DNA of 64,000 nucleotides, from contig CAICTM010000410.1 in NCBI GenBank assembly GCA_903772945.1, forward strand, positions 1 to 64,000, read 5' to 3'. The notes below the pieces were generated by a model that saw nothing but the letters and a program-made list of their open reading frames with translations, did not search any database and had not been told where the DNA came from. Shown here piece by piece: positions 21,706 to 33,335 of the stretch (within the stretch, counting starts at the first letter, position 1; each line of letters begins with the position of its first letter). The DNA is from Seminavis robusta. Taxonomy: Eukaryota > Bacillariophyta > Bacillariophyceae > Naviculales > Naviculaceae. Made by a program: the position numbers and the translations under genes.

Positions 21706-22533
21706 CTATCTCTTGGATGATCTGGATCGCGTAGCTTTGAACTTGGAATGATGTTTCTTTTTGGAATTTGTTTCCTTCAATCGCTCTTTTCGTTGTTGCT
21801 TGCGTTGCACCTTGGCGGCATCTCGTTGTTGGATTTTTGCTTCGCCCTGTTTCGCTTGTTCTTCTCCCTGTGATTGGAGTGTATTTTTGAGATGCAGCTG
21901 CAAGGCTGCAAATGGATTTTCTTGAAAGGCGGGATGTTGCAACACCAATCCCATGTGATGCAATTCCGATGCCACAATGTTGCGCTTGGCCTTGTTGGTG
22001 GTGATGGCGGATTGTTCTGGCTTGTCTGCTGGTGGCTTGTCTGTGCTGACAGGTTTTTCACGGACAGTTTCCATCAAAGCTTGCTTGAGAGCATCCAGAC
22101 CATCGATCCGTTTCTTTTGTTGATCTTCCTCTTTTAATTTGAGGGATGAGAGAATCATTCGTTCTCGTTTCAGATATTGTTCTCGTTTGGCGAGACGTCT
22201 CCGTTGGCCTCGACTGAGTGCTGTAGTATTGTCTTTGTTGTCCTTGGTTGCTGCTGCTGACTTTTCTGTACCCTCGGATACTTCATCATTAGTTGTACTA
22301 GTTGTTTCCTTTTCCTTGATGTTGTGAGATTTCTTGGATTGTTGCTGCATGATCTGGGTAAAGCTCTTGGATCGTTCCACTTGGCGACGTGGTCGTGTCT
22401 TGTTCTTGTCGTCACTGGTATCCATACTTTCGTCTTGTTCCTTGCGTTTCGTTTCCTTCATGTCCACCTCCATGGAGGCTGCCGCGGCAGCAGCCGTCTT
22501 GCGGAATTTACCAACCTTGCTGACCTTCGGCAT
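21706..22533 (-). CDS. SLX9-like ribosome biogenesis protein, copy 3 (intact)
   Basis: 275 residues, nearly identical to copy 1, differing by a few substitutions (for example Gln for Lys in RPRRQVERSK and Glu for Asp in EGTEKSAA). Length is unchanged, so the frame is kept. It has the same two SLX9-type blocks and basic tail. Two intact copies of this gene in one locus, with only substitutions between them, contrast with the frame damage in the NmrA and MYND copies. Confidence 0.65.
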   Translation of the reverse strand: MPKVSKVGKFRKTAAAAAASMEVDMKETKRKEQDESMDTSDDKNKTRPRRQVERSKSFTQIMQQQSKKSHNIKEKETTSTTNDEVSEGTEKSAAATKDNKDNTTALSRGQRRRLAKREQYLKRERMILSSLKLKEEDQQKKRIDGLDALKQALMETVREKPVSTDKPPADKPEQSAITTNKAKRNIVASELHHMGLVLQHPAFQENPFAALQLHLKNTLQSQGEEQAKQGEAKIQQRDAAKVQRKQQRKERLKETNSKKKHHSKFKATRSRSSKR

Positions 22534-23610
22534 CTTGCTTTCAATTCTATTGTGCTGTGGATAGAAACGTGTGAGAATGAGATGAGTTGATGAGGAGCCA
22601 GATCCAATTCCTTGGACCAGATTGAGTCACTTGTTTTGTTGAGTCACTACTGTTCACATCCAGTGTTACGGTTCCCGCCCGGCTCGAGCAATCTGATTGG
22701 TCCTAGTTCTCTTCGATTCGAATGATTCAATCTATTCAATTCGATTGAATGATTCGATTGAAGAACGATCTAATACCGGATCCTTACTCTTTGTGACTAA
22801 AAGACTATGAGGGCACCGAAGCAGTCACACTTTAAATCACACTTCCTCTCCTGGGAGTAAAGGAACCATGTTTGGGCAAGGATCCCCACATTTTCCATTT
22901 CAGTCGAAAAATGCACATCCATCTTTTAGCACAAAAAGCTTTTGTTGATTGGGGGCTTTCATCTCTCACTATCCTACTGATCCCGAATGCTCAGTCAGGC
23001 ATAAATAGCAGGGCCGCTGCATGGCGCAGAGAGTTGCCGCATCCTCGCAAACTCGACGCTTCGTCGCAGATACGCGCGTCCTGTTCGGCCACTTGACGCA
23101 TTGCCTGCCAGCAGCTCCGCAACAGTGTTGTATCAATGTGGGTTCTATCAAATGCTTCATCACTGTGTTTGACAGAGCCAAGCCTCCATTTCTGGTTTCC
23201 GAGTCACGATTGTACAAACGAAGCAAATCGCGTGCTATCTCCAAAACGCCGCGTTCAGAGTGAGCTGAGGAAGAATCGAATCACGAACGAAAAAGGCGCA
23301 AATCATCATTCAACGCCCCTTTGAAGTCTGGTGCGCTTTGAATATGGAGACTTTCATCATCTAGTCACGATTTATCCAAATAAATGGGAGGGCTTGTTTG
23401 CTCAACATCTCTGTGGGACCCGTTGATCAGATGCTCACATCCATCAGATCCAATTCCTGTGCATTCAAGTGCGTTCAGAATATTGCATTGGATAAGACAA
23501 GGATTCTCGATTGTGTATTTACCCATGGCTTTGTCTCATAATTTTAATTCTCGAGCCTCGGACAGCTTCCAAATTTCCTGTTGCAACTCGTGTACACAAA
23601 GCATCAAAGG
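22534..23610. other. Spacer SLX9-like to VWD, copy 3
   Basis: Equivalent to 8560-9649, with 10-25 bp less just upstream of the SLX9-like start. It contains the same hairpin at 22710-22764. No gene is recognised. Confidence 0.5.
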
Positions 23611-25096
23611 ATGAAACTGTATGCCCACACGCTATTCATTGCTGCTGCGAGCCTGTTCGTCTCGGCAAGCTCAGCAGCCGACAAAGGGTTTTGCTATGAC
23701 GGGTACCGTGCCGGCCCACCCAAAAAATGCCATGGCAATAAGGTAGGCACTGATGTGACGCACGCGGAGTGTGTAAGACTAGACAATGGAAAGTGTTGGT
23801 CAAAACGAAATGGAATTAATGTGCCTGGCAGCGACGCTCGTGAAGGAGCCTGCTTTGAAGTTTACGTTCCTGGGCAACCCCCAAGGTGCGACGGTACCTT
23901 CTATCCCGGCCAAAAGAGCAAGCACGAGTGCTTGTGTGAGCACGGAGGCATGTGCTGGATCTCTCCTGGCGGAAGCGCAGAAAGGACGACGGCCGGTCGT
24001 CGTCGAACTATGCTGCGACAATTGCAAGCTGATCCCTCTTGCCCCTCCGGTGATGTCGATTGCATTTGTGAGGACCCAACAGTTGGAGGTGAGCCCAGCT
24101 TTTTTTAAGTGCACATTTCTGTTGATCGAACGAACCCAGACCACTAACTTAAATCTTCAAGGCGAGCCTCACTTTAAGACTTGGGCGGGAGAGTGGTTTG
24201 ATTACCATGGTAAGCAAAGATTCCACCCACTCAGTCTGGTCAACTGCATCAACACGCTCAACAGGTTGCTGCTACCGTACAGGAGAGTGCGATCTTGTAT
24301 TGATGGACGCTCCCGCGATCAACCTAACTGTCCATATCAGAACACAGATTCGATATCAATACAGTTACATTACTTCCGCCGCTGTCAGGCTCGACGACGA
24401 AGTTCTCGAAGTAGCTGGCTGGGGTGAATGTGCGTGTGCAGCAGCGCTTCATTGCTTTAGAAATCGGTTGTATCATAATTCTCACTCGTTGCTCTCGTGT
24501 CGATTTCCTCCTGTTACCATGACGTTACTATACGGTATGGGGGGTGATCGCTTGAATCAAATCTTGAAGACGTACTCAATGGAGTTGACATGGTCGAAAG
24601 CAGTACTGATCTTTTGTTTGCCGGCCGGAATCTCACGCATGTTCAGCGCAACAAGAAGGAGCACATCTTTGATGTAGCGCTGAATGATTGGGAACATCTC
24701 TCCCTGAAGACCTTCAAAGATTGGGTTTCTGTCAAAGTTTCTCCTTCCACCCCCGATCATTTTGAAACAAGCGTTGGGCTCTTGGGTCAGTACAAGACAG
24801 GCGAAAAGCTTGGTAGGGACGGTGAAACGGTTTTCTCGAATGACAATGAGTTTGGGCAGGCGTGGCAAGTGAGAGCCGGCAAAGAACCCATGCTATTCCA
24901 GAGCGTTCGTTCTCCGCAGTATCCAGAACCTTGTCGCCTACCCGATATTACCAAGACAGGTCGCCGCCTCGGTATGGGTATTCCGCAGGAATCTGCCGAA
25001 AAAGCCTGCGCTGGTTGGCGGGCTGATAAGGAACGCTGCATTGAAGATGTGCTCAAGAGCGGAGACTTGGAGATGGCCGAAGCCGGCGGATACTGA
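23611..25096 (+). CDS. Secreted cysteine-rich protein with von Willebrand factor type D domain (complete copy)
   Basis: Four exons by splice signals and phase: 23611-24088, 24162-24209, 24283-24423 and 24570-25096. They give 397 aa. The signal peptide MKLYAHTLFIAAASLFVSAS ends near ASSA-A. Two cysteine repeats of about 40 residues follow (CYDGYRAGPPKKCHG..ECV..GKCW and CFEVYVPGQPPRCDG..ECLC..MCW), then a Ser/Arg linker. The VWD domain starts GEPHFKTWAGEWFDYHGECD and runs through LDDEVLEV, LNGVD and KTFKDWVSV to FGQAWQVR. The C terminus EDVLKSGDLEMAEAGGY is, from memory, the usual end of diatom VWD proteins. Such secreted proteins are thought to act at the cell surface or in adhesion. Intron sizes are 73, 73 and 146 bp. 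Confidence 0.8.
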
Positions 25097-26098
25097 GTTG
25101 ACAAAGCCCAAGTTAGAAAGCCGAGTTCACTCAGTTGTTTGGTGAATTAGAAACTAAATGACTTGCTGCGGCTCCAGAGAATCATTCGAATTTGCATATT
25201 TTCATGTGGATGGAGAAGTGTTGGCGGATCCAAAATCTCCAGTTGGTGAACGATCGAGGGCTGTATTGCTCTTTTGCATTCGGCAACGTCGCCCTGGCTT
25301 GCGTATGTACACGTCTTACGATCACGAGAATTGAATGAAATTGCCAACGGTGGAGCAAACAATCTCTCGTGTCTCTTTTAGCTTTATATCTGATGTTGGC
25401 AGTGACTGGCCGGAGAACTCCAAAAATCTGGCCCGAGGGCCTCCGTCCTGCTTACTATCGACTACTCTATCGACTTAAAGCCAAATAATTCATGAGTCCA
25501 ACCTCATTCTATCGATATCATTGATCCGCTTGTGAGCTATTGGTGTATTCTGTGCGATTATCCTCCGCGCCATTTTCTGTGTAGTAATACACTATTACCA
25601 TTTTTGGGAATCATTCCTCACAATAATTCCAGTTTTCTTTTCCGATTGAAGATTCCTCACAATTTCAATTTTCCCTTTCCTCACAATTCCAATTTAGTCA
25701 ATTTCAATTTTTTTAATTTCAATTCCTCACAATTCCAATTTTGCCGATTCGTCACAATTCCAATTTTTTAATTTCTCACAATTCCAATTTTCTTCATTCC
25801 TCACAATTCCAATTTTCGATTTCTCACAATTCCAATTTTTGATCTCTCACAATTTCAAGATTGAAGATTCTGGAACGATGTCGTCTCCAAGATTTAGAGA
25901 TGCTTGCCCCTAAATCTATTTCGGCTTCCCTTGTCGAAGGCCAAGACCCCAGCAAGATTGCAAGATCATCAAAGCGAGATGTTCACAGTTCCGTTGCCGC
26001 TTGGAGAGAAAGACACCATGAGAGGCTCGGCATCATTAAATTACTTGCTTGGCCCTTAATAGTTCCTTGTTCCTTGAGTAATCCTCGTTTGAAACTCC
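25097..26098. other. Spacer with tandem repeat
   Basis: No gene is recognised. The middle holds the tandem repeat listed at 25613-25860. The right end is the 5' flank of the STAND gene. Confidence 0.5.
25613..25860 (+). repeat. Imperfect tandem repeat, unit about 22-25 bp (CCTCACAATTCCAATTTT)
   Basis: About nine head-to-tail units of the type TCCTCACAATTCCAATTTT with variable ends (CCTCACAA, GTCACAA, TCTCACAA) and AT-rich spacers of a few bases. It lies 238 bp upstream of the ATG of the STAND NTPase gene. Confidence 0.8.
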
Positions 26099-29000
26099 AT
26101 GACGGCATTGGCGGACAATGAAGCGGCATCTTTTCCCTCCCACGGCCCCGAACGACGGTCCATTCCCAAGAAACTTGAGACACTCACTCAAGAAATCAAA
26201 TCCGCCTATGACAATGAGCTGACGGCCATTGCAAGGCGCATGGGAATTGACGACACCATCTCCAATGTCAGAGCCGAATCCTTGCGATCCAAGACGATCC
26301 GAGAACTCTTGGATCCACAACCCGACAATCCACTACTAGTAACAACACCAAAACCAGTGCTGTCTTCCATCAAACTCCATGTCATTCAATCCTGGAACGA
26401 TTTGCTGGATGCTCTGATCCAGCACAATGTGTTTTTGGATTACTGTCATTCCATGGAAGAAGCCTTTCGAGAAATCGAAGAAACACCGCCTCCCGAAGAG
26501 ACAACCCCCGAAGCCACAATGGCAGCTAGTGTGGTGTGGTTCCGACATCAATGGAATCTCGTCAGGCTATTGACGCATACCGTCGTGAATCATTTTCGAG
26601 ACAATTGTACCGAATGTCGATTCGTGACTTTGCTGGAAGTCACGCTGTCCTATCAAAAAGCAGTGGTGGAAGACCAGGGAGATGAGAGGGTGGTATACCA
26701 ATGGAAGCCATCCAATGCGGTCCAACGATTTTGGGTAAGGCTCAGTATCAATATTGATCCCGAAATGGCACCATTTGATTTTCGGAGAAAAGCCTACGGG
26801 GTACTGGTATCCTTGAGTTGGGTACCCAGCTCCAAAGGACTGCTCGAAGCGTGTTCGATTGCCGACAGTCGACGAGGAGAACTCCCACCCAATACACCCG
26901 AGGAGGCACGGAGAATTCTGCACATGATCCCCAACCGACCTCTCTCTCGCAATGACAGTGTCTATCAAGTCCTCGACCGTCTCAAGGATGAAACCAACGT
27001 CTCGGTTGTCGTTACGGCATCCGACTACAACAAGGTCGCAGCATCAGGAATTGGCAAAACGACTGTGGCAGCCTTGGTGGCCTCGCATCCCTTGATTGTA
27101 CGATCCTTCAAAGTCCTGTGGCTCAACATGGATTACCGGCAACAACAACATCACCAAGTCATGGCAATGCCGCATGTCCCCGGCCCCCAAAAAGCCAAGC
27201 TCGATTATGAAACGTATGTTCGTTATCTAGACACTCTCTGTGATCAGCTCGGTTGCAGTCCAAAGGACGGTAATGCTGATAATGATGAAAATGCGAGATT
27301 CACCCGAAAGCGACCCGTATGGCCAGAAGCTCATTCGCTCAAACGATTGGAAGAACCTGCCATGCGTCATCGGCGAGAAGAACATTTGATGCGCAAAGCA
27401 CAACGCATCATGACCAAGGTGGTGCAATCGACAGGGACCAACATTCTACTGATACTGGACGATGTCAACGAGGGCGAAGAGTTGGAGTGGTTCCACTTCA
27501 CCGAGAAGCAGTCTCTATTGGCAACAACCCGCGAATCCATACAAAATGCAGACTTTACGGTCGAATTGGATCCATGGGGAGAAGAGGAATCCATTGAACT
27601 GTTTCTCTTGGAAGCGCAATGCCCGGAATTGGACGCCATGGCATCTTCAGCGGAAGTGAAGCAGCTCGTGGCACGGTGCCACTATCATCCAATAATTGTG
27701 CGGACAGCTGCCAGATTCTTCATGCTCAAAAAGGTGACGGGTGGACTCGTACCAGCCTTGGAAGAGGCGAACCGAGAATTTTCGGCGGGCAGCGGCCCCG
27801 TGGAGGAAAGCACGTTGGAAGGTTCAGGAGATGGTCCAGCCTTGGCTCCAACGGTACCAGAGGCTCTTCGAAAACTCTTGGACAAAGTGCTGAGCCCCAT
27901 TGTCAGGAGGACAGGGCAGTCTTCCATCCTTTTCAAGCTCTGTCTTGCGTCCATGGCGGCCGTGTTTGCCGAACGTCAGCCGGTGCCCTTGACAGCGGTG
28001 CTTCTGCTCTGGGAACAGTTGCTGACGATGGAGCCAGATGCCATTGAAGAGTGCGGCGGGGATGTGACAGCTGGAGAGCTTAGGAGGAGGGCCTGGTTCA
28101 TTGCCGAAGGATTGACTCACATTGGACTGCTTCGATTTAGCGAAGGTGGCGATGGAGACGCTTTCGTGGCCATTCATCACGAGATGTACGTTGCGTATGC
28201 CCTTGAGTTAGTAAAGAATATGGATTTCGGAGATAGCACAGAGGGAACGTTTGTGCAGTGGCACAAGGCCTTTGTCGCCTCCTATCTGACCAGAAAGTTT
28301 GAAGGCAACAATTGCGACAGCTCGCACGCGTATGCTCTGCGAAATCTCTCCCAGCACATGCTGTACTGTAAGCTCTATGTGCAATCTGTGGCGTTGTTGA
28401 GCAACGGGCGCCTTTATCAAGAACGAGTTGCCGCCTTTGGTCGAGAGGCTGCTACCAATCAGCATGTTCAGGATTGCATTCAGCTCATGCTGTGCGTCCG
28501 AAGTGACCCCAAAATCCCCCGTGAACAGCGTGATGAAGTTGCGACGGAGCATTTCCAAAAGGTTTCCGCTCTTCTCACCCAGAATATGGATTTGTCCCAG
28601 GAGAGCAGTGCTCTATCTCTAGCCAAAGACCTGTATGCCATTGGCTTTGGTCTCGCTGAGAACGGAAAGTATGTTCAGGCTTTGGATCTGTATACCCAGG
28701 CCCACGGTCTTGTCCCAAAGTCGAGTTCCTTTGCAGCCACACTGCTCTATGGTTTGGGCTCGCTGAATCTCATCCTAAATGACTACGGAAAGGCCATGAA
28801 GAGTTTGATGGCTTCAATTGCCAGCATGCGAATCCTAGGGGAGGACGGCGAGTCTAGTAGCAAACCAAGAAACGCTCTCTTCCTTGCCGTGTCACGACTG
28901 CAAGGAGTTGCTCTCATGGCGCAATGCAACTATAAGATGGCCTTGACGCAGCTCGAAGAATGCATGGAGCTGACTTTGCAAGATGATGACTTTGAGTGTG

Positions 29001-30987
29001 AAGTTGAGTATTCCATGCTGGCTTATCACAAAGGCTGCCTTCATCAAATCATGGGAGAGACGGACATGGCGGCCAAAGAGCTCATAAACTGCATCAAATG
29101 GAAGGAGAAAACGGGAGAGGTCAGTAGGAATCTCGCAGCGGCGCACATCGCGTTGGCTGACGTTTATGCTGAGATGACGAAGTCCCTAGAGGCAAGGCAA
29201 CAAATCGATTTAGCATTGAAGACGCTCGAACGGGTAGATACCGAGTTTCCCAAGCTGAAGTACGACGATGATGAAGAACTGGATGTTGAGAAGCTGCTCC
29301 TGACGGCCAAACTGCGAACGCTTCGCCCCGACTTGGAAGATGATCTGACCAATTATGCATTGATACGAAAGAAACTCGTGGAGTCCCCCGTACTGCTGAT
29401 TGACAAGAGTGCCTACGATCTACGGTTCATTGCTCTCGCACACATGGCATCCGACGAGCACGAGAAGGCAGTCTCTATCTTGGAGGATGCTCTTAAGATC
29501 ATGTCAGACAGAAACGAATCCTTGGAGCGTGCTCAATGTCTGTTGAGTTTGGGAAATTCCTTCGTTGACCAGTCAGAGAACTATGAAGGGGACGAAAAGA
29601 AAGCAAAGACTATGTTTGAGTTGGCAATGCAGCTGTTTGAAATTGCCCTGAATATCCAGAAAGCAAAACTTGGAGACTCCAACAAGGTTCTTGAGACTCT
29701 AGATGCAATTGGAAATTTGCATGTGCACCTGGGGCGGCATGAGAAGGCAATATCTGTGTACTCTGATGCGCTTGCCCTGGGCAAGAAGATCCACTTCGAC
29801 GCGGAGAAGTTGGCAGGAATCCTATACTTTTTGGGTGAGAGTAGCGAGGCAATCGGAAGACTTGATCAAGCAGACGCTTACTACAAGGAGTGCCTGGTGG
29901 GTTTGAGAAGTGACAGACCGTCAACTGACATCGACATTGCCCGCCCGCTACAACGTCTGGGTGCAATGAGTCTGATTAAAGCAAAGTGGGAGGATGCCAA
30001 GCAGATCTATTCTGAAATCCTCGCGATCCGCGAAGCCAATTTAGAGGATGATGCTGTCCTTTTGGCAGAGACCCGGGATGTTCTCGGGTTCATAGAAATT
30101 AAGAGACAAAAGTACGACAGTGCAGCAGAGTTCCTTCAGGGTGCTCTGGACATCCGGCTCCAACACGAGGACAATCAACGCGCCATTGGAGACACACACT
30201 TTCAAATTGGTCTGACTTTCCGATTGCGAAGGGAGTACGAAACTGCCATATCTTGCTTCGAGCGCAGTCTGGCTATTCTGGACGGTATTGCAAGCAAAGA
30301 CGATCAAATTATGGCCAATGTCGACATGGCAATGGGAAACACCTATCTGAATCTTGGGGATCTTGCTCAAGCCTGCAAGCGTTCCCAACAAGGTGAGTTG
30401 AGCCATGTGCATTGAGGTTGGCTCAGTTCACGCACTTTGGCTTGTTCACCTCATAATATGATGATCCGCTGTCTCTCTTTTGACGATTCTCATTCGTGCA
30501 CACAGCACTTGTTTTACGAAAGTCTGGATTGGGGCCTGACCACAGAAGAACTGCCAACGCCAACAGAAGTTTGGGAATGATCAAGTTCATGTTGCAGGAG
30601 GAACTTGATGATGCTTGTTTTTTGCTGCAAGAGTATGTCCGTATCACTGAGTTTTTGAAAAGGCAGCAGGCACCAACGTCGGCTGATCACCATCGCAAGC
30701 CGAACGAGTACGTTGCTGCCCTGATCATGTTGGGTGACATTCAAGTATCGAATGGACGACACAAGTTGGCTCGCAAAATCTTGGCTACGGCTCGAGAGGT
30801 CTGCCATGCGAGGAGCGACGACAAGACCATCAGTAGCGCACATCAGATACCTCCCGCGCTGACACAAATGGTTCAAAAGAGGTTGTCAGACCTTGCCGCC
30901 TCATCGCACGATGGAAAACCAAGCAGTCTGGAGCTGGACCCAAATGAAGTGCAAGTGTTCCAGAGTATCATATTGAGCGACGACTAG
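26099..30987 (+). CDS. STAND-type NTPase (NB-ARC-like) with C-terminal TPR repeats
   Basis: Two exons, 26099-30392 and 30506-30987, with a 113-bp intron (GTGAGT..CACAG) that restores the frame SQQALVLRKSG; 1591 aa. Residues 1-290 match no domain I know. The NTPase core has Walker A ASGIGKTTVAALVA at about 314-327, where the first Gly of GxxxxGKT is Ala. Walker B NILLILDDV follows at about 446-454, and LLATTRE (sensor-like) at about 471. A winged-helix-like region lies around 590-700. From about 830 to 1560 many TPR-type helix pairs follow (for example YVQALDLYTQAHGLV, ALDIRLQHEDN). NB-ARC/STAND plus TPR is the layout of signalling switches, including some innate sensors; the ligand and role here are unknown. 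Expression may be affected by the upstream tandem repeat. Confidence 0.8.
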
Positions 30988-31444
30988 CTAGCTTCAATTT
31001 GTCTCTGCACAGTAACTGGGCAGAAGCGTGCATGCAGTCTCACACGAAACGAGAGCTCCACCCGACCAATACGACAGCTTCGCGACTACGCCTGGATTGT
31101 ACGGCTGGCCACCGGTAGCTATGACCTCTGGCTAGCAAGAGAACGGAGAATCGAATCGAGTTGAGCCTCGGTGCACTCTGATTTTCCCAAGTTGATGAAG
31201 CGGAGCGGTGGACCAAACCACGTCACGACTCTTGGTTTTAGGGTGTTGCTTATTAGTTGCGTCATGTTACTTCAGGCGTTAATGAAAAGTAGTGCGTACC
31301 GTACATACATCTATCGTTTCAATTCCTTAGTCTTCAGCATTGGGCTGATGATTCCATTCCATTTATTACGCTGCCGTGGCCTTGTTTTTGTTTCCTTGGC
31401 AGTGCTAGTCCATCCAAAATCTGCATTGAATCCTTGCCATTCCT
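30988..31444. other. Convergent 3' spacer
   Basis: Between the stops of the STAND gene and the S1 gene. It begins with CTAGCTAGC-type palindromes. No gene is recognised. Confidence 0.5.
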
Positions 31445-32591
31445 CTACTTCCTCATATCCACTACCAGAGGACCGTTGGAGAATTCTGGGAGAGTTTCTG
31501 AAATTTTCTCCAATGATTCCTTCCAATCCTTGGCCCCTTCGAAGACCGGTGGCCCGCCTCCTCCGGAACGCCTCCTCTCATTGGCAGCCTTTTCGTCCTC
31601 GACCGAGATCATACTGAGACTTACTTTTCTTCCTTCAATGGACTTACAACGGATCTGGACCTTGTCCCCGGTATTGCAAATGGCCGTGACGGAATCGGCA
31701 CGTCCCGGTGTCAATGCCGAGATATGGACCAGACCGTCCATTTCACCCTCGACCTCTGAATTCAACTGGGAGGCATCGAATCGGACAAAGGCTCCAAAAT
31801 CGACGGTACTGGCGACGGTTCCTTCGACGAATTTGCCGGAATCAAATCCCTTTTCGTTCAAGGCGGCGGCGACGGCACTGTCATCACGACGTCCACCTCC
31901 TCGACTTTGATTTTGTTGCTGACGTTGTGGAGGACGAGCGTTTTTGGAAGCTTCTTCCTCTTCTGCTGTCAAGAGAGAGAGTGCCACTTGATTCTTGGCC
32001 TCATCAATGGTAATGATTCGGACCTGGTATTCCTTTCCAGCCTCAATCACGTCACCCACGTTGGCGACAAACTCTGCAGATAGATTGGAAATGTGCAAGA
32101 GACCATCCGATGCTGCTCCAATATCCATAAAGGCTCCATAGTTGGTAATGGTCTTGACTCTTCCAGTGACCATGGAACCGATTTCTAATTCCGAGATGGG
32201 CTTTCCAGCAGCTGGCTTTTTCTTGGCAATGGAGGCACGAGCAGGACGATCGGCATTGTGAGCTTCCTCGGAACTTTCAATTCCATCCATAGCATCCACT
32301 TCAGGAGGGACTTCCTCGGTGGGCGCTTCCGACATGAAGAGTCCCTGTGGTGCTGCCACACTGCTGGCCACAAAGGCTGATGGCACAAGCAAAAGAGAGT
32401 AGCACAGAGAGAGCAATTGACAAAGATGAGATGAAAGGAAAAGGAGAAGCAGCTACTGCTACTACTAAGGTACGGCAGGGTAAAACACCCGGCACATGTT
32501 CTTTCCAACACTTACCAGGCTGGACTGTGAAGCCGGAAGCCACGCCAACAGAAAGCAAGAATGCAGCAACGGTGGTTGTAGTGAAACGCAT
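31445..32591 (-). CDS. Plastid-targeted protein with two S1 RNA-binding domains
   Basis: Exons 32516-32591 and 31445-32376, split by a 139-bp intron (GTAAGT..TCAG), give 335 aa. The joined N terminus MRFTTTTVAAFLLSVGVASG then FTVQPAFVASS is a signal peptide followed by an aromatic residue at the cleavage site, the diatom plastid presequence type. S1 domain 1 is at about residues 92-160 (IGSMVTGRVKTITNYGAFMD, DGLLHISNL). S1 domain 2 is at about 210-290 (FVEGTVASTVDFGAFVRF, DGLVHISAL). Between them is an Arg/Gly/Gln-rich linker (RQQQNQSRGGGRRD). Plastid S1 proteins act in translation or RNA handling; ribosomal protein S1-like or EF-Ts-associated forms are candidates. It is divergent from the small plastid gene at 32960. 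Confidence 0.85.
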
Positions 32592-32959
32592 GGTGGATGA
32601 GCTATGAAATGAACTAATTGATTATGCAATGAGATATCCCGTCGTGTGGTCAACAGCAGCGCCTCAAGTAAGCAACAAAAGCAGAGGAGAGAGGAGCAGA
32701 TGGAACAGGGAAATTGGATTCGATTCTCGGACGAGGAGACAGTTGTCACCCAGAATTGATTGATGGGTTGTCGTTGAGGCTGACGTACTTCAAGCTCTAC
32801 GAGACTTGCTACCAAAAACGTCTGGCCGTCCCTCGTGTTTTGATGATTTTGTGTCCGTCGGCCTCATGGTTCTTCTCGATGCTACACCACTTCACTAACA
32901 TCAACCAGAGAATACCCTTCATCGGTACCTCAATTGTAGACATCAACCAAACAATCAAG
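32592..32959. promoter_or_regulatory. Shared 5' region of two plastid-targeted genes
   Basis: 368 bp between the divergent start codons of the S1 gene and the 92-aa plastid protein. No other gene fits, so the promoters of both must lie here. No specific element was identified. Confidence 0.45.
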
Positions 32960-33335
32960 ATGATGAAGAATTTGATCCTGATCCTCGTTGCTTTGTTCTT
33001 GGCTTCGGCTTCTGCATTTGCACCTCAGCCATTTGTGCGAGAAAGTCACAGGTGAGTGCAGTGGAGACCATGGCCGTATCGGTTGTGCATAGAATAGGAT
33101 TGACAATCTCATCATCATCTTTATCTCTCTCTATTGTGATGTACCCAGTGTCTGCTTTGCCAAACATGTCAATGACAAGGCTGCCAAATGGGCTGCTTCC
33201 AAGAGGCCCAAGAAGTCTCGACCTTCAGATATCAACAAGACACCCCCAATCTATGAACTGCACTCTATCCAGAAACCAAGCGAATTCACAATCAGCGATG
33301 CACCAGCCACGCCCGTTACCAAGCCAGAGGGCTAA
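32960..33335 (+). CDS. Small plastid-targeted protein of unknown function (92 aa)
   Basis: Two exons, 32960-33051 and 33149-33335, with a 97-bp intron (GTGAGT..CCCAG), phase 2. The N terminus MMKNLILILVALFLASASAF continues APQPF, the classic diatom ASA-FAP bipartite plastid presequence. The mature part is about 70 residues, very basic then proline-rich (KRPKKSRPSDINKTPPIYEL, KPSEFTISDAP). No family is recognised; size and charge would suit a plastid ribosome-associated protein, which is speculation. Exon 2 is too short and lacks its own start, so simple ORF searches miss this gene. Confidence 0.75.

Larger units (their letters stand above)
17372..24314 (+). repeat. Repeat block copy 3
   Basis: The whole block with all four genes. 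Unlike copies 1 and 2 it continues rightward into the rest of the VWD gene, so the ancestral order piggyBac remnant, NmrA, MYND, SLX9-like, VWD can be read here. Confidence 0.9.

Noticed and set aside
25613-25860. Regular repeats resembling a CRISPR array
   Set aside because: Spacers are only a few AT-rich bases and units are degenerate. The setting is a eukaryotic nuclear genome with spliced genes.
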